Below, piece after piece: positions 9,888-18,963 of a DNA stretch of 64,000 nucleotides. How positions within the stretch are numbered: the first letter of the stretch is position 1; every line of letters starts with the position of its first letter. Below the pieces are notes generated by a model, which saw nothing but the letters and a program-made list of their open reading frames with translations, made no database searches and had not been told where the DNA came from. The stretch lies in assembly GCA_011525385.1 (NCBI GenBank), contig WTGF01000086.1:1-64000 (forward strand), given 5' to 3'. The position numbers and the translations under genes are program-made. Source of the DNA: Chloroflexota bacterium (GTDB taxonomy: Bacteria; Chloroflexota; Anaerolineae; Aggregatilineales; Phototrophicaceae).

Positions 9888-10499
9888 ATGGAAAAAGTAA
9901 AACATATCCAAGGGACGATCGTCGCCATTCCGGTCAACGACATTGATACAGACCAGATCATTCCGGCGCGCTTCCTCAAAGTGACGGACAAGGATGGCTT
10001 GGGCAAAGCGGCTTTCTGCGACTGGCGCTATCTGGAAGACGGCACGACGCCAAATCCGGACTTCATTTTGAACAATCCAGCCTATTCCGGCGCATCAGTT
10101 TTGATAGCCGGTAATAACTTCGGCTGCGGCAGCTCCCGCGAGCATGCGCCCTGGGCGCTGATCGGCACTGGTTTCAAGGCGGTCATCAGCACTGAGTTCG
10201 CCGATATCTTCCGGAATAACGCGCTCAAGAATGGCTTGCTCCCGATCATTGTTGATGAAGAAACGCAACAGCAGTTATTCAGCTTGGCCGACGAAGATCC
10301 CGCTACATCGGTAAGCGTTGATGTAGAAGCGCAGCGCTTGACACTGCCAGATGGTCGCCAAATCCAGTTTCCTTTGGATGGATTTTCCAAGTACTGCCTG
10401 TTGAACGGTGTGGATCAATTGGGGTATTTGCTCAACCTGGATGACGAAGTACGCGATTTTGAAGCGCGCAATCCGCAGCGCGTTGAGACGACCGCCTGA
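9888..10499 (+). CDS. leuD: 3-Isopropylmalate dehydratase small subunit
   Basis: Swivelling small subunit that completes the LeuCD active site. The NDIDTDQIIPARFL block near the N-terminus and GCGSSREHAPWAL (about residues 79-91) are diagnostic. At 203 residues the length is as expected. TAGGAGAAAAG precedes the ATG. It lies directly after leuC, and the MITE-like element at 10530-10717 separates it from cimA. Confidence 0.95.
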   Translation: MEKVKHIQGTIVAIPVNDIDTDQIIPARFLKVTDKDGLGKAAFCDWRYLEDGTTPNPDFILNNPAYSGASVLIAGNNFGCGSSREHAPWALIGTGFKAVISTEFADIFRNNALKNGLLPIIVDEETQQQLFSLADEDPATSVSVDVEAQRLTLPDGRQIQFPLDGFSKYCLLNGVDQLGYLLNLDDEVRDFEARNPQRVETTA

Positions 10500-10529
10500 T
10501 TGAGGTTGAACGGGAGGTCCCGTGGGTAG

Positions 10530-10717
10530 GCTGAGGACATGACAGGTTGGCAAATGGCACGATTCCAAGTTCTACCCCACCCCCCGGCCCCCTCCCCGAA
10601 GCATCAGGGAGGGGGAGCCCAGCACGTTTTGACTGGCTCCCCCCAATTGCTTTGGGATCACGTAGACATTGATCGTCGGGGATTGAGGGTGTTGCTAGAA
10701 ACTGTCATGTCCTCAGC
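10530..10717. mobile_element. MITE-like element with 16-bp perfect terminal inverted repeats
   Basis: GCTGAGGACATGACAG (10530-10545) and CTGTCATGTCCTCAGC (10702-10717) are exact reverse complements enclosing 156 bases with no gene. The C-rich/G-rich repeat copy 2 lies inside. One related end, with a single mismatch, is at 40-55. I see no convincing target duplication; GGGTAG occurs near both sides but not in register. It sits between leuD and cimA and could affect expression of the distal genes. Confidence 0.5.
10570..10620. repeat. C-rich/G-rich intergenic repeat, copy 2
   Basis: TTCTACCCCA, a C-run, GAAGCAT, then CAGGGAGGGGGAG. This is the intact version of the unit that the IS1182-like element has split at 13507-15294. 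The C-rich and G-rich arms are complementary. It lies inside the MITE-like element. Confidence 0.6.
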
Positions 10718-10737
10718 ACGGGTAGGGGAGGTTTGAA

Positions 10738-12339
10738 TTGAAGCAGAGTGTGACCATCTACGATACGACCTTGCGCGATGGCAGCCAGCGAGAGGGCATT
10801 TCCTTCTCGGTCGCGGACAAGCTTCACATCACGCGGCTGCTGGACGAATTGGGCGTGAAGTATATCGAAGGAGGTTGGCCCGGTTCCAACCCCAAAGATG
10901 TCGCTTACTTCGAACAGGCGCGCGAGCTGGACCTGCGGCACTCTATGATCACCGCCTTCGGTTCGACTCGACGAAAAGGCGTCGCGCCGGGTGAAGACGC
11001 GAATATTCGCGCGCTGGTAGACGCGAATACGCCCGTGGTTACGGTTGTGGGCAAGACCTCCATGCTGCACGTTACCGATGTATTGCAGACCACCGCGGAG
11101 GAAAACCTGAACATGATCGCCGACAGTCTGGCCTATCTCAAGAGCCTGGGCAAAGAAGTGATTTATGATGCGGAACATTTCTTCGACGGCGCCAAGCTGG
11201 ACATGGAATACGGATTCGATACCTTGGCCGCGGCCAGCGAAGGCGGGGCCGACGTGATTGTGCTCTGTGATACCAACGGCGGCTCGACACCTTGGGAAGT
11301 AGCGGAATTCATGTACAAGGCGCGCGAGTTGTTTCCGGAGATGGATTTCGGAATTCATACGCACAACGACAGCGAACTCGCGGTTGCCAATTCATTGGCG
11401 GCGGTGCGCGCAGGGGCCATGCATGTACAAGGCACTATCAACGGTTATGGCGAACGCTGTGGCAACGCCAATCTCTGCAGCATCATACCGGATCTGATTC
11501 TCAAGATGGGTATTCCCTGTTTGGCGGAAGATGGCAATCTCGCTACCCTGACGCATCTGTCGCGGGCGGTGGCCGAGATCGCCAATTTGGCGCCGGATAC
11601 GCATTTGCCTTACGTGGGCAAGAGCGCGTTCGCGCATAAAGGCGGCATCCATGTGGCGGCCATGCGGCGCAATGTTGACAGCTATCAGCACATCGAACCA
11701 ACGAAGGTCGGCAACCAAACGCGCGTGTTAGTTTCTGACTTGTCGGGCCGCGGCAATCTGTTGAGCAAGGCGGAAGAACTCGGCCTTGATGTCTCCAAGG
11801 ACGAGGCAGTACAGGTCCTTAATGACATCAAGCACCTGGAGAACGCCGGTTTCGTATTTGAAGGGGCGGAGGCATCGGTGGCGGTGCGGCTGCGACGGGC
11901 GCGCCCGAACTATCAGCCGCTTTTCAACTTGATCGACTTCACAGTAATTGTTGAGGATCGTCGTGGTCGCGGGCAATTGGCGGAAGCGATGGTCAAACTC
12001 GATGTGGATGGCGACATTGTGCATACGGCTGCCGAAGGCAACGGGCCTGTAAACGCGTTAGACCTTGCGCTGCGGAAGGCCTTGTTGCCGCAGTATCCAG
12101 CGCTGCGAGACATACAGTTGGTAGATTACAAAGTGCGTATTCTGGACAGTGAGAACGCAACCGGCGCTATGACACGGGTTTTGATTGATTCGTATAATGG
12201 CAGCGAACGCTGGAGTACCGTTGGGGCGGGGACCGACATCATTTGCGCCAGTTGGCTGGCGCTGGTCGATAGTGTCGAGTATGGCTTGTCAGTGGCCGAC
12301 GAGAAGAAAGATCAACCGTCCTTGATGATGAGTGACTAG
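10738..12339 (+). CDS. cimA: (R)-citramalate synthase
   Basis: Condenses pyruvate and acetyl-CoA to citramalate, giving 2-oxobutyrate for isoleucine after LeuCD and LeuB act. It resembles LeuA in fold (DTTLRDGSQ, residues 9-17) but has the GGWPGSNPKD block (45-54) and KGGIHVAAM typical of the CimA/LeuA2 group rather than true LeuA. The C-terminal regulatory domain is present (from about residue 395). The 533-residue length fits. The start is TTG at 10738 with AGGGGAGG upstream. Its place inside a leu operon is a standard arrangement and supports the threonine-independent isoleucine route. Confidence 0.93.
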   Translation: MKQSVTIYDTTLRDGSQREGISFSVADKLHITRLLDELGVKYIEGGWPGSNPKDVAYFEQARELDLRHSMITAFGSTRRKGVAPGEDANIRALVDANTPVVTVVGKTSMLHVTDVLQTTAEENLNMIADSLAYLKSLGKEVIYDAEHFFDGAKLDMEYGFDTLAAASEGGADVIVLCDTNGGSTPWEVAEFMYKARELFPEMDFGIHTHNDSELAVANSLAAVRAGAMHVQGTINGYGERCGNANLCSIIPDLILKMGIPCLAEDGNLATLTHLSRAVAEIANLAPDTHLPYVGKSAFAHKGGIHVAAMRRNVDSYQHIEPTKVGNQTRVLVSDLSGRGNLLSKAEELGLDVSKDEAVQVLNDIKHLENAGFVFEGAEASVAVRLRRARPNYQPLFNLIDFTVIVEDRRGRGQLAEAMVKLDVDGDIVHTAAEGNGPVNALDLALRKALLPQYPALRDIQLVDYKVRILDSENATGAMTRVLIDSYNGSERWSTVGAGTDIICASWLALVDSVEYGLSVADEKKDQPSLMMSD

Positions 12340-12410
12340 GACAGACTTTATTCATTTGCGCTGTGCGATCCGCTTTTGCGCCACAGCGCGTCTCATGGAG
12401 TGTAATTGAT

Positions 12411-13472
12411 ATGAAGGCAAAGATTGCCGTGTTGCCGGGCGATGGTATTGGTCCCGAAGTCGTAGGTCATGCAATGCGATTGTTGTCGGTCATAGCCGAC
12501 AAGGGCGGTCATGATTTCACCTTTGTTGAAGGGATGATCGGCGGCATCGCCATCGACGAAACCGGCGATCCGCTGCCGGAAGAGACGATCAAAATCTGCG
12601 AAGAGGCCGATGCGATATTGCTAGGGGCGGTTGGCGGACCCAAATGGTCGGATCCGACGGCGAGCGTGCAACCGGAACGCGGGCTGCTCGAGCTGCGCCA
12701 GCACTTCGGGCTATTCGCTAATTTACGCCCGGTGAAGACTTATCCGGCTTTGCTGGAACATGCGCCCTTGCGGGCAGAGCTCCTGCGAGATGTCGACATT
12801 CTTTTCGTGCGTGAACTGGTCAGCGGCATTTATTTTGGCGACCGGCAAGAGCAGGGAAGCGGGGAGGAATCTCACGATACCATGCGTTACACGCGCGCTG
12901 AAGTTGAACAGGTGGCGAACGTCGCCTTTCGCGCCGCGCAAGGTCGCCGCAAAAAGTTGTGCTCGGTAGACAAAGCCAATGTGTTGGCGTCGATGCGCCT
13001 GTGGCGGCGCACGGTTGTCGATGTTTCTGAAGATTACGCGGATGTGGAATTGGAGCATTTGCTGGTTGATGCCGCGACCATGCACTTGCTCACGCGTCCA
13101 GGCAGCTTTGATGTGATTGTAGCGGGCAATATGTTCGGCGATATTCTCAGCGATGAAGCCTCCGTTTTGGCTGGCAGCCTGGGGATGTTGCCTTCGGCTT
13201 CGCTGCGGTCGGATCAATTTGGCTTGTACGAGCCGGTACACGGGTCTGCCCCGGATATCGCCGGGCAAGGCAGAGCCAATCCCATTGGCATGTTCTTGAG
13301 CGCCGCCATGCTGTTGCGTTACAGCCTGCGCCTGGAAGCGGAAGCCTCGTCTATTGAGGCAGCTATCGATGCCGTGCTGGCTGCTGGATTGCGCACTGCC
13401 GATATAGCCGGGGAAGAGGGCAGGGCGGTCTCCACTGAGGAATTCGCTGAAGCGGTAATCGCCAAGTTATAA
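12411..13472 (+). CDS. leuB: 3-Isopropylmalate dehydrogenase
   Basis: NAD-dependent oxidative decarboxylation of 3-isopropylmalate, and of 3-methylmalate from the citramalate route. LPGDGIGPEV is at the N-terminus. The substrate and metal region (VRELVSGIYFGD, DKANVL, GNMFGDILSDEAS) and the cofactor loop HGSAPDIAGQ are all present. The start at ATG 12411 follows GGAGTG and gives 353 residues. An upstream in-frame ATG at 12363 would add 16 residues not typical of the family. It is the last gene of the ilv-leu block, and the repeat and IS follow. Confidence 0.95.
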   Translation: MKAKIAVLPGDGIGPEVVGHAMRLLSVIADKGGHDFTFVEGMIGGIAIDETGDPLPEETIKICEEADAILLGAVGGPKWSDPTASVQPERGLLELRQHFGLFANLRPVKTYPALLEHAPLRAELLRDVDILFVRELVSGIYFGDRQEQGSGEESHDTMRYTRAEVEQVANVAFRAAQGRRKKLCSVDKANVLASMRLWRRTVVDVSEDYADVELEHLLVDAATMHLLTRPGSFDVIVAGNMFGDILSDEASVLAGSLGMLPSASLRSDQFGLYEPVHGSAPDIAGQGRANPIGMFLSAAMLLRYSLRLEAEASSIEAAIDAVLAAGLRTADIAGEEGRAVSTEEFAEAVIAKL

Positions 13473-13534
13473 GGCTTGCCCGGTACTGGGTCATGCTGAC
13501 GCGCTTTTCTACCCCATCCCCCGGCCCCAAGCAT

Positions 13535-15275
13535 GATACTGTTGGCGAACTCGGTATCAAGGGATTCATTTTATAATGAGTCTATCAGAGATATGAGGAG
13601 CCAATGATGAGCTTAAAACCTGCGCCGATTCCGCCAGTCCCAGAGTCAACCGTCCAGGTCGCCAAACGATCATTTCCGAAAGGCAATGTCTACCTGCAGA
13701 TGCGCGATACTTTGGATAGCATATATCGGGATGATCAATTCGAGCATTTGTATCCGCTTGATGGTCAACCCGCATACAGTCCTTGGCGTTTAGCCTTAGT
13801 GATCGTGATGCAGTTTGCTGAGAATTTGACGGATCGTCAAGCGGCGAATGCGGTTCGGTCACGCATTGATTGGAAATATGCTCTGAGTTTGGATGTGGGC
13901 GATGCAGGTTTTGATTATTCGATATTGAGTGAGTTTCGGACTCGGCTGGTTAGGAGTGAGAGCGGAGAGATTTTACTGGATGCTCTGCTGGAGCAATTGG
14001 TAGCAGGGGAGTTGCTCAAGCAACGCGGTAAACAACGGACGGACTCGGTGGCGGTTCTAGCTTCGGTAAGAGCCTTGAATCAACTGGAAATAGTGGGGGA
14101 GACGATGCGTTACGTCTTGAATAGCCTGGCTGCTGTCGCGCCAGAATGGCTGAAAGAGCAAGCGCCTTCGGCTTGGTACGAGCGTTACAGTGAACGTTTT
14201 GAAGAATATCGTTTGCCCAAGAGCAAAAAAGAGCGATCAGACTTAATCAAAGTGATCGGAGAGGATGGTTATCAACTGTATACAGCAGTCTACCATGCGC
14301 AGGGTCTGCCTTGCTTAGGCTCGATTCCGGCAGTAGAGATACTGCGGCAAGTTTGGCTTCAGCAGTATTGGGTGGATGATGGCAAGCTCAAGAGTCGCAG
14401 CGCGGATGAGATGCCGCCGGGCGGGGAGTGGATACGCTCTCCCTATGACCCCGAAGCCGGCTATGGGCGCAAGCGCACATGGAGTTGGGTCGGTTACAAA
14501 CTCCATATCACCGAAGTCTGCGATTCCGATCAGCCCCATTTCATTACACAGGTGGAAACGGCGCCCGCCATTCAGCCAGACCGACAGGCATTGAGACCTA
14601 TCCAGCAGCAATTGGCTGAGAAGCGCCTCTTGCCCAAACAACATATCGTTGATGCTGGCTACACAGGGGTTGATCAGTTTATAGAGAGCAGGAAAGATCA
14701 CCAAATTGAGTTGATAGGTCCCATCGCTAAGGATACCAGTTGGCAAGCGCAAACAGCGCAAGCCTATGATGCCTCTCTTTTCGACATTGATTGGGAGCAA
14801 GAAGTTGTTATTTGCCCACAGGGGCAAAGGAACCGAGATTGGCTGATCGCAAGCGATGCTGCCGGCAAGCCTGTTCTCACAATTGCCTTTGACAAGCAGA
14901 CCTGTTTTGCTTGTGAAAAGCGCCAAATCTGTACACGCGCCAAGAAGACGGGACGGCGGATGACTTTACGCTATCCTCCGGAACGCTTTGAGAGCCTCAT
15001 AAAAGCGCGACAGTATCAAGAAACGGCTGCCTTCAAAGCCATCTACAAGCAGCGCAGTGGCGTTGAAGGCACTTTCTCGCAGATGATTCGTAACACTGGC
15101 TTGCGACAAAGCCGCTATATCGGGATGGCAAAAACGCATCTGCAAAATATCGCCTGCGCCACAGCAACAAATATCTTGCGTTTCATTCACTGGCTCAATG
15201 AACTGCCTTTTGCCAAGACCAGAACTTCCCGCTTTGCAGCGCTGGCAACTGCCTAAGCGGTTCGCCAACAGTATC
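13535..15275 (+). mobile_element. IS1182-like insertion sequence with target duplication
   Basis: Perfect 16-bp terminal inverted repeats (GATACTGTTGGCGAAC at 13535-13550, its complement at 15260-15275) bound a 1741-bp element with one transposase gene. AAGCAT at 13529-13534 and 15276-15281 is a 6-bp target duplication. The target was a copy of the C-rich/G-rich intergenic repeat: its C-rich arm (13507-13534) and G-rich arm (15276-15294) can be rejoined into the form seen at 10570-10620. Intact ends and ORF suggest a recent, possibly active insertion. Confidence 0.92.
13604..15256 (+). CDS. IS1182-family DDE transposase
   Basis: A 550-residue transposase. The N-terminal domain (about residues 30-120; YSPWRLALVIVMQFAEN, DRQAANAVRSRIDWKYAL) is the DUF772-type region of IS1182/IS1380-like enzymes. 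The catalytic core follows, with VDAGYTG (likely second Asp, about residue 349) and the final Glu in GVEGTFSQ (about residue 488). A four-Cys segment (CFACEKRQIC region, about residues 435-445) lies between. GAGGAG precedes ATGATG at 13604. The frame is uninterrupted, unlike the IS5-like remnant at 42.0 kb. Confidence 0.92.
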   Translation: MMSLKPAPIPPVPESTVQVAKRSFPKGNVYLQMRDTLDSIYRDDQFEHLYPLDGQPAYSPWRLALVIVMQFAENLTDRQAANAVRSRIDWKYALSLDVGDAGFDYSILSEFRTRLVRSESGEILLDALLEQLVAGELLKQRGKQRTDSVAVLASVRALNQLEIVGETMRYVLNSLAAVAPEWLKEQAPSAWYERYSERFEEYRLPKSKKERSDLIKVIGEDGYQLYTAVYHAQGLPCLGSIPAVEILRQVWLQQYWVDDGKLKSRSADEMPPGGEWIRSPYDPEAGYGRKRTWSWVGYKLHITEVCDSDQPHFITQVETAPAIQPDRQALRPIQQQLAEKRLLPKQHIVDAGYTGVDQFIESRKDHQIELIGPIAKDTSWQAQTAQAYDASLFDIDWEQEVVICPQGQRNRDWLIASDAAGKPVLTIAFDKQTCFACEKRQICTRAKKTGRRMTLRYPPERFESLIKARQYQETAAFKAIYKQRSGVEGTFSQMIRNTGLRQSRYIGMAKTHLQNIACATATNILRFIHWLNELPFAKTRTSRFAALATA

Positions 15276-15445
15276 AAGCATCAGGGAAGGGGAGCTAAAA
15301 TCGGCGGATATCGTAATAATTTGTTGAATTTCGCAATGATCGCCACCTTTTTAGTATTGTTTCGGTACTATGCCTGTTATCTATACGTATGATTTGCAGT
15401 AGCGGACAAGCCTTATAGTGTGCGTTTCGCCGGCGCTGGCGGATT

Positions 15446-16756
15446 TCACCAGGCGATAGCCGGGGCGGGCTGGGTTTCGATGCGGGTGATATCAGCGCCG
15501 AGTTGATTCAGCAGATACTCGACGTCTTCGTATCCACGGTCAATTTGATAGACGTTTTCTATGGTGCTCTCACCAGTTGCGGCAAGAGTGGCCAAGAGGA
15601 CCGTAGCGCCAGCGCGGATGCTTTCCGCCCTGATACGCGCCGGACGCAGTTTGTTGACACCCTTGATAATGCAGACATCGTTTTGACTGATGATAATATC
15701 GGCTCCCATTTGCAGTAACGCGTCCACATAATCGTAGCGGCTGTCGAATATGCGTTCTCGGATATAGCTTGTACCCCTGGCCACGCTGGACAAGGCTGCA
15801 AAGCAGGGCTGTAGATCCGTCGGAAAACCGGGGTAGAAGTCCGTCTGAATATTGATCGGATTCAGATCCCGATTCCGCGGACGAAAGACGCGAATGGACT
15901 TGCCATTGACTTCTATGCCTACTCCCATTTGCTCCAATTTCGCGATGACAATGCGCAGATGATCCGGTTCGACATCGTGGATTGTGACGTCGCCGCCGGT
16001 TATGGCAGTGGCCACCATGACTGTTCCCGTCACCAGGCGATCCGGCATCGGGGTATATTCGATGGCTCGGAGTTTCTTAACGCCATTGATGAGGAGCGTA
16101 TGCGTGCCCAGACCGCGTATGTCGGCGCCCATCCCGATCAGAAAATTGCCAAAGTCGAGCACTTCGGGTTCGACCGATGCGTTTTCCAAGACGGTCTGCC
16201 CGTCAGCCATGGCTGCGGCTAACATCAGATTCTCGGTACCGGTGTGGCTAGGCAAGTCAAGATAGAGCGACGTACCGGTGAAGCGACGGTTCTCGAGATC
16301 AATAACTGTGCGACCGTCCTCGAAGTATTGAACCCTTGCGCCAAGGCGCGCGAAACCGCGATGATGAAAGTCGATCTTGCGCGTGCCGATATCGCAGCCG
16401 CCGCTGCCCGGCAATTCTACGTAACCGAGGCGAATCTGCAGCGGCGCCAAAAAAAGCACCGAGCCACGAAACTTGGAGGCAATTTCCTGCGGGAGGATGC
16501 CGGTAGTCACGCGGGCGGCGTCGATACGGACAGTCCCGTTCAGTTGGTCGTGATCAACTGCCGCGCCGACCGAGCGCAGGAGTTCAAACGCGCGCTGTAC
16601 GTCTTCAATGTTGGGGACGCCATGCAATACAGTTTCGCCGTCTTCGGCGACGATGGAAGCCGCTATCATTGCGAGGATCGCGTTCTTCGCCCTTTGCACT
16701 TGAACCGTGCCGCGCAAGGGCTTTCCACCCACTACGCGGAAAGCTGAAGAGTTCAT
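15446..16756 (-). CDS. murA: UDP-N-acetylglucosamine 1-carboxyvinyltransferase
   Basis: First committed step of peptidoglycan synthesis: transfers enolpyruvate from PEP to UDP-GlcNAc. AKNAIL near residue 23 carries the conserved Lys. The fosfomycin-reactive cysteine is present (C121 in the GCDIG motif). The rest of the EPSP-synthase-like fold is complete. I start at 16756 because GGGAGGG lies upstream and the protein then begins MNSSAFRVVGG, giving 436 residues. A start at 16807 is possible but untypical. Its neighbours are unrelated, so it seems monocistronic. Presence of murA supports a peptidoglycan wall. Confidence 0.95.
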   Translation of the reverse strand: MNSSAFRVVGGKPLRGTVQVQRAKNAILAMIAASIVAEDGETVLHGVPNIEDVQRAFELLRSVGAAVDHDQLNGTVRIDAARVTTGILPQEIASKFRGSVLFLAPLQIRLGYVELPGSGGCDIGTRKIDFHHRGFARLGARVQYFEDGRTVIDLENRRFTGTSLYLDLPSHTGTENLMLAAAMADGQTVLENASVEPEVLDFGNFLIGMGADIRGLGTHTLLINGVKKLRAIEYTPMPDRLVTGTVMVATAITGGDVTIHDVEPDHLRIVIAKLEQMGVGIEVNGKSIRVFRPRNRDLNPINIQTDFYPGFPTDLQPCFAALSSVARGTSYIRERIFDSRYDYVDALLQMGADIIISQNDVCIIKGVNKLRPARIRAESIRAGATVLLATLAATGESTIENVYQIDRGYEDVEYLLNQLGADITRIETQPAPAIAW

Positions 16757-17078
16757 GATCTGGAGACCCTCCCGATCTTGGCGCTCGTTATTGGATAAGC
16801 ATAGCACAATTGTTTGTGAATTGATAACGAGAGGGGGAGTTGTTCAGGGCAATCGCATCAAATTATTTTAACCACCGAGGACACCGAGAACACCGAGATT
16901 TAACCGCGAGCCTGTCAAAATGGAGGCGATGCAGGGGCGACATACCATGTCGCCCGAAAGCGCAAAGCCCTGTAGCATCGGGCGACCAGATTGGTCGCCC
17001 CTACGTTTCCTTAGATTTATGCGACATTCGACGGTTATTGATTTTGAAGCGATTGCCCTGTAACGAGAGGAGGAGTTG
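16757..17078. repeat. Intergenic region with palindromic repeats
   Basis: No gene is seen. The ACCACCGAGGACACCGAG type repeat lies around 16870-16900 and recurs near 18664. Two palindromes follow: GGGCGACAT-acc-ATGTCGCCC at about 16937 and GGGCGACCA-gat-TGGTCGCCC at about 16979, ending CCTACG. A related hairpin is near 18850. They look like dispersed palindromic units of unknown role. Confidence 0.55.
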
Positions 17079-17107
17079 TTGCAGTCCTAGCCCCTATGTG
17101 TTATGAT
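17079..17107 (+). promoter_or_regulatory. Promoter of the SAM-riboswitch leader
   Basis: TTGCAG (17079-17084), a 17-base spacer, and TATGAT (17102-17107) place transcription start near 17114, about 20 bases before the riboswitch aptamer. Confidence 0.55.
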
Positions 17108-17133
17108 CCGTACCGTTAACAATTGAAGACTAA

Positions 17134-17249
17134 GTTTTACGCTTATCCAGAGGTGGTGGAGAGACCGACTCTACGAAGCCACAGCAACCCCCAGATGGCA
17201 ATGGGAAGGTGCTAAATTCGGCAGATTTTTCTGGAAGATGAGGGTAAAC
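17134..17249 (+). ncRNA. SAM-I (S-box) riboswitch aptamer
   Basis: The leader has the S-box landmarks in order: CTTATCCAGAG, GGTGGAGAGACCGA, GAAGCCACAGCAACC, a P3 stem, AATGGGAAGGTGCTAA, and GATGAG closing P1 against CTTATC. A terminator hairpin follows at 17315-17356, just before the gene at 17376. High S-adenosylmethionine should therefore stop transcription of the cystathionine gamma-synthase gene. Recognition is from the conserved core and needs only a covariance-model scan to confirm. Confidence 0.93.
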
Positions 17250-17314
17250 GCCTGAGAAGCATGCAGGTTATTCCGTAGACTGTGCCGCAGTCACTGTTTT
17301 TGTCAACTAACGGA

Positions 17315-17356
17315 AGCCCAAACTGGCGTAAGTGAAGCCGCCGTTTGGGCTTTTTT
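17315..17356 (+). terminator. Riboswitch-controlled intrinsic terminator
   Basis: AGCCCAAAC (17315-17323) pairs with GTTTGGGCT (17343-17351), extended by GGCG/CGCC inside, and is followed by TTTTTT. It lies between the SAM-I aptamer and the start codon at 17376, the position of an expression-platform terminator. Confidence 0.85.
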
Positions 17357-17375
17357 GATTGGGTGAGGCAAAACG

Positions 17376-18605
17376 ATGAAATCATCGAACGAACAGCGTG
17401 TAGCGAGTTTTGAGGGCGCCAGCACACAATCCGTCCACGGAGGCGCGCCGCGGGTGAAGGGCTTCCATTCTCTTACTACGCCCATTGTACAGTCCGCCAC
17501 CTATACATTTGAGAACACGGCGAAGCTGATTGAGTTTCTCGACGCGAAGGTATATGGCGGCGATCTGGATCGCGAAGAGTACGGGCGTTACGGCAATCCG
17601 TCCGTCTGGTCGGTGGAGAATCGCATTGCCGAACTGGAAGGCGCTGAAGACGCGGCCATTTATCCCTCGGGCATGTCGGCTGTTACGTCGCTCTTCCTGA
17701 CGGTGCTTCGTCCGGATACCCATATCATCATGACAGATGATTGTTATCGAAGGACGCGGCAGTTTTGCGATACGACGTTACGGAAGTTTGGGGTCGCCAC
17801 CACTGTTGTTCCTATGGGGGATTATGAGGCGCTGGAGGCGGCGATCGTTCCGAGGAAGACGCGTTTCATTTTCACTGAAACGCCTACCAACCCCTATTTG
17901 CGCGTGGCGGACCTGGATCGACTGGCGGCGATTGGCAAGCGCTCCCGGGCGATGACACTTTTGGATACGACTTTTGCCACGCCAGTCAACTTGCGGCCGC
18001 TGGAATACGGCGTTGATTTTGTTCTGCATAGCGCGACCAAGTATTTCGGGGGTCATAACGATGTGTTGGCCGGGGTTATCGCTGGCAGCGAGGCGCGGAT
18101 CAAAGCCCTGAAGGATGCCCGTGGCGTGCTCGGCAACGTGATTGACCCTCATCAAGCCTTTCTGATAGAGCGCGGCTTGAAGACACTGGCGGTACGCGTG
18201 CGGCATCAAAATGAAACTGGGCTTGCGGTAGCGCGGTTTCTGGAGCAGCACCCGAGAATCGAGCGCGTGTTCTATCCCGGATTGGCATCTCATCCCGACT
18301 ATGAGATTGCCAAGAGGCAAATGAGCGGATTTGGCGGGGTGGTGAGTTTTCAGGTAGCGGGGGGCTTGGACGACGCTAGCGGCTTCATTGATCGCTTGCG
18401 CATACCGTATATCGCGCCAAGCCTGGGCGGCACGGAAAGCCTGATCGAGCAGCCCGCGTATGTGAGCTATTACGACCTGAGCGCCGAGGAACGGCGAGCG
18501 ATTGGCATTGAGGACAATCTCGTTCGTCTCGCGCTGGGCATCGAAGACGCCGAAGATATCATAGCCGATCTCGATCAGTCGCTGTCCAAAGTAGCCTCCT
18601 CGTAA
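17376..18605 (+). CDS. metB: Cystathionine gamma-synthase, plant-like (Cys/Met PLP family)
   Basis: PLP enzyme of methionine synthesis joining cysteine to an activated homoserine. The 409-residue length is typical. The PLP lysine is K222 in HSATKYFGGHNDVLAG. The blocks TTDCYRRTR-like (TDDCYRRTRQF), FTETPTNP, MSGFGGVVSF and IPYIAPSLGG resemble plant cystathionine gamma-synthases, which use O-phosphohomoserine. A SAM-I riboswitch with terminator precedes it. Homoserine kinase and threonine synthase lie within 3 kb, so O-phosphohomoserine as acyl-free substrate is plausible but inferred. Alternatives are O-succinyl- or O-acetylhomoserine use, or a sulfhydrylase. Confidence 0.85.
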   Translation: MKSSNEQRVASFEGASTQSVHGGAPRVKGFHSLTTPIVQSATYTFENTAKLIEFLDAKVYGGDLDREEYGRYGNPSVWSVENRIAELEGAEDAAIYPSGMSAVTSLFLTVLRPDTHIIMTDDCYRRTRQFCDTTLRKFGVATTVVPMGDYEALEAAIVPRKTRFIFTETPTNPYLRVADLDRLAAIGKRSRAMTLLDTTFATPVNLRPLEYGVDFVLHSATKYFGGHNDVLAGVIAGSEARIKALKDARGVLGNVIDPHQAFLIERGLKTLAVRVRHQNETGLAVARFLEQHPRIERVFYPGLASHPDYEIAKRQMSGFGGVVSFQVAGGLDDASGFIDRLRIPYIAPSLGGTESLIEQPAYVSYYDLSAEERRAIGIEDNLVRLALGIEDAEDIIADLDQSLSKVASS

Positions 18606-18963
18606 TCGGGGCAATCGCTTCAAACTGGCGGCGACCGGCATGATTTGAAACTGGAATTGGTTTTAACCACCGAGGGCGCCGAGAACACCGAGAAGAGCAA
18701 CAATTTAGAAGCTCTTCTTATGTTTCAGCCGTCCTTAATGAGCGACAGAGCAGTTTGAGCTGGCGATTTTGCCGTGTTCGGGCGGCGGGTTCAACAGTAG
18801 GGGCGAACGCTTAGCGCAGCCGCTTCAACAATTGCGAAAGCGGCTGCGGGTGACCAGATTGGTCGCACCTACGAGGTCGCTGGTGTCTTGGAATAACGAC
18901 CTCGTGGCGTGGACTGGTAAAGCGTTTCAACGGAAAAGGATACAACACCCCGCATACGGCGGT
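18606..18963. repeat. Convergent intergenic region with hairpins and dispersed repeats
   Basis: No gene is seen between the ends of metB and thrC. It holds a CACCGAGGGCGCCGAG repeat (about 18664-18696, as at 16870), a GCAGCCGCTT/AAGCGGCTGC hairpin (18817-18826/18838-18847), a GGGTGACCAGATTGGTCGCACC palindromic unit at about 18848, and ACGAGGTCG/CGACCTCGT arms (18871-18879/18897-18905). None has a U-tract that would make it a clear terminator. Confidence 0.55.
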
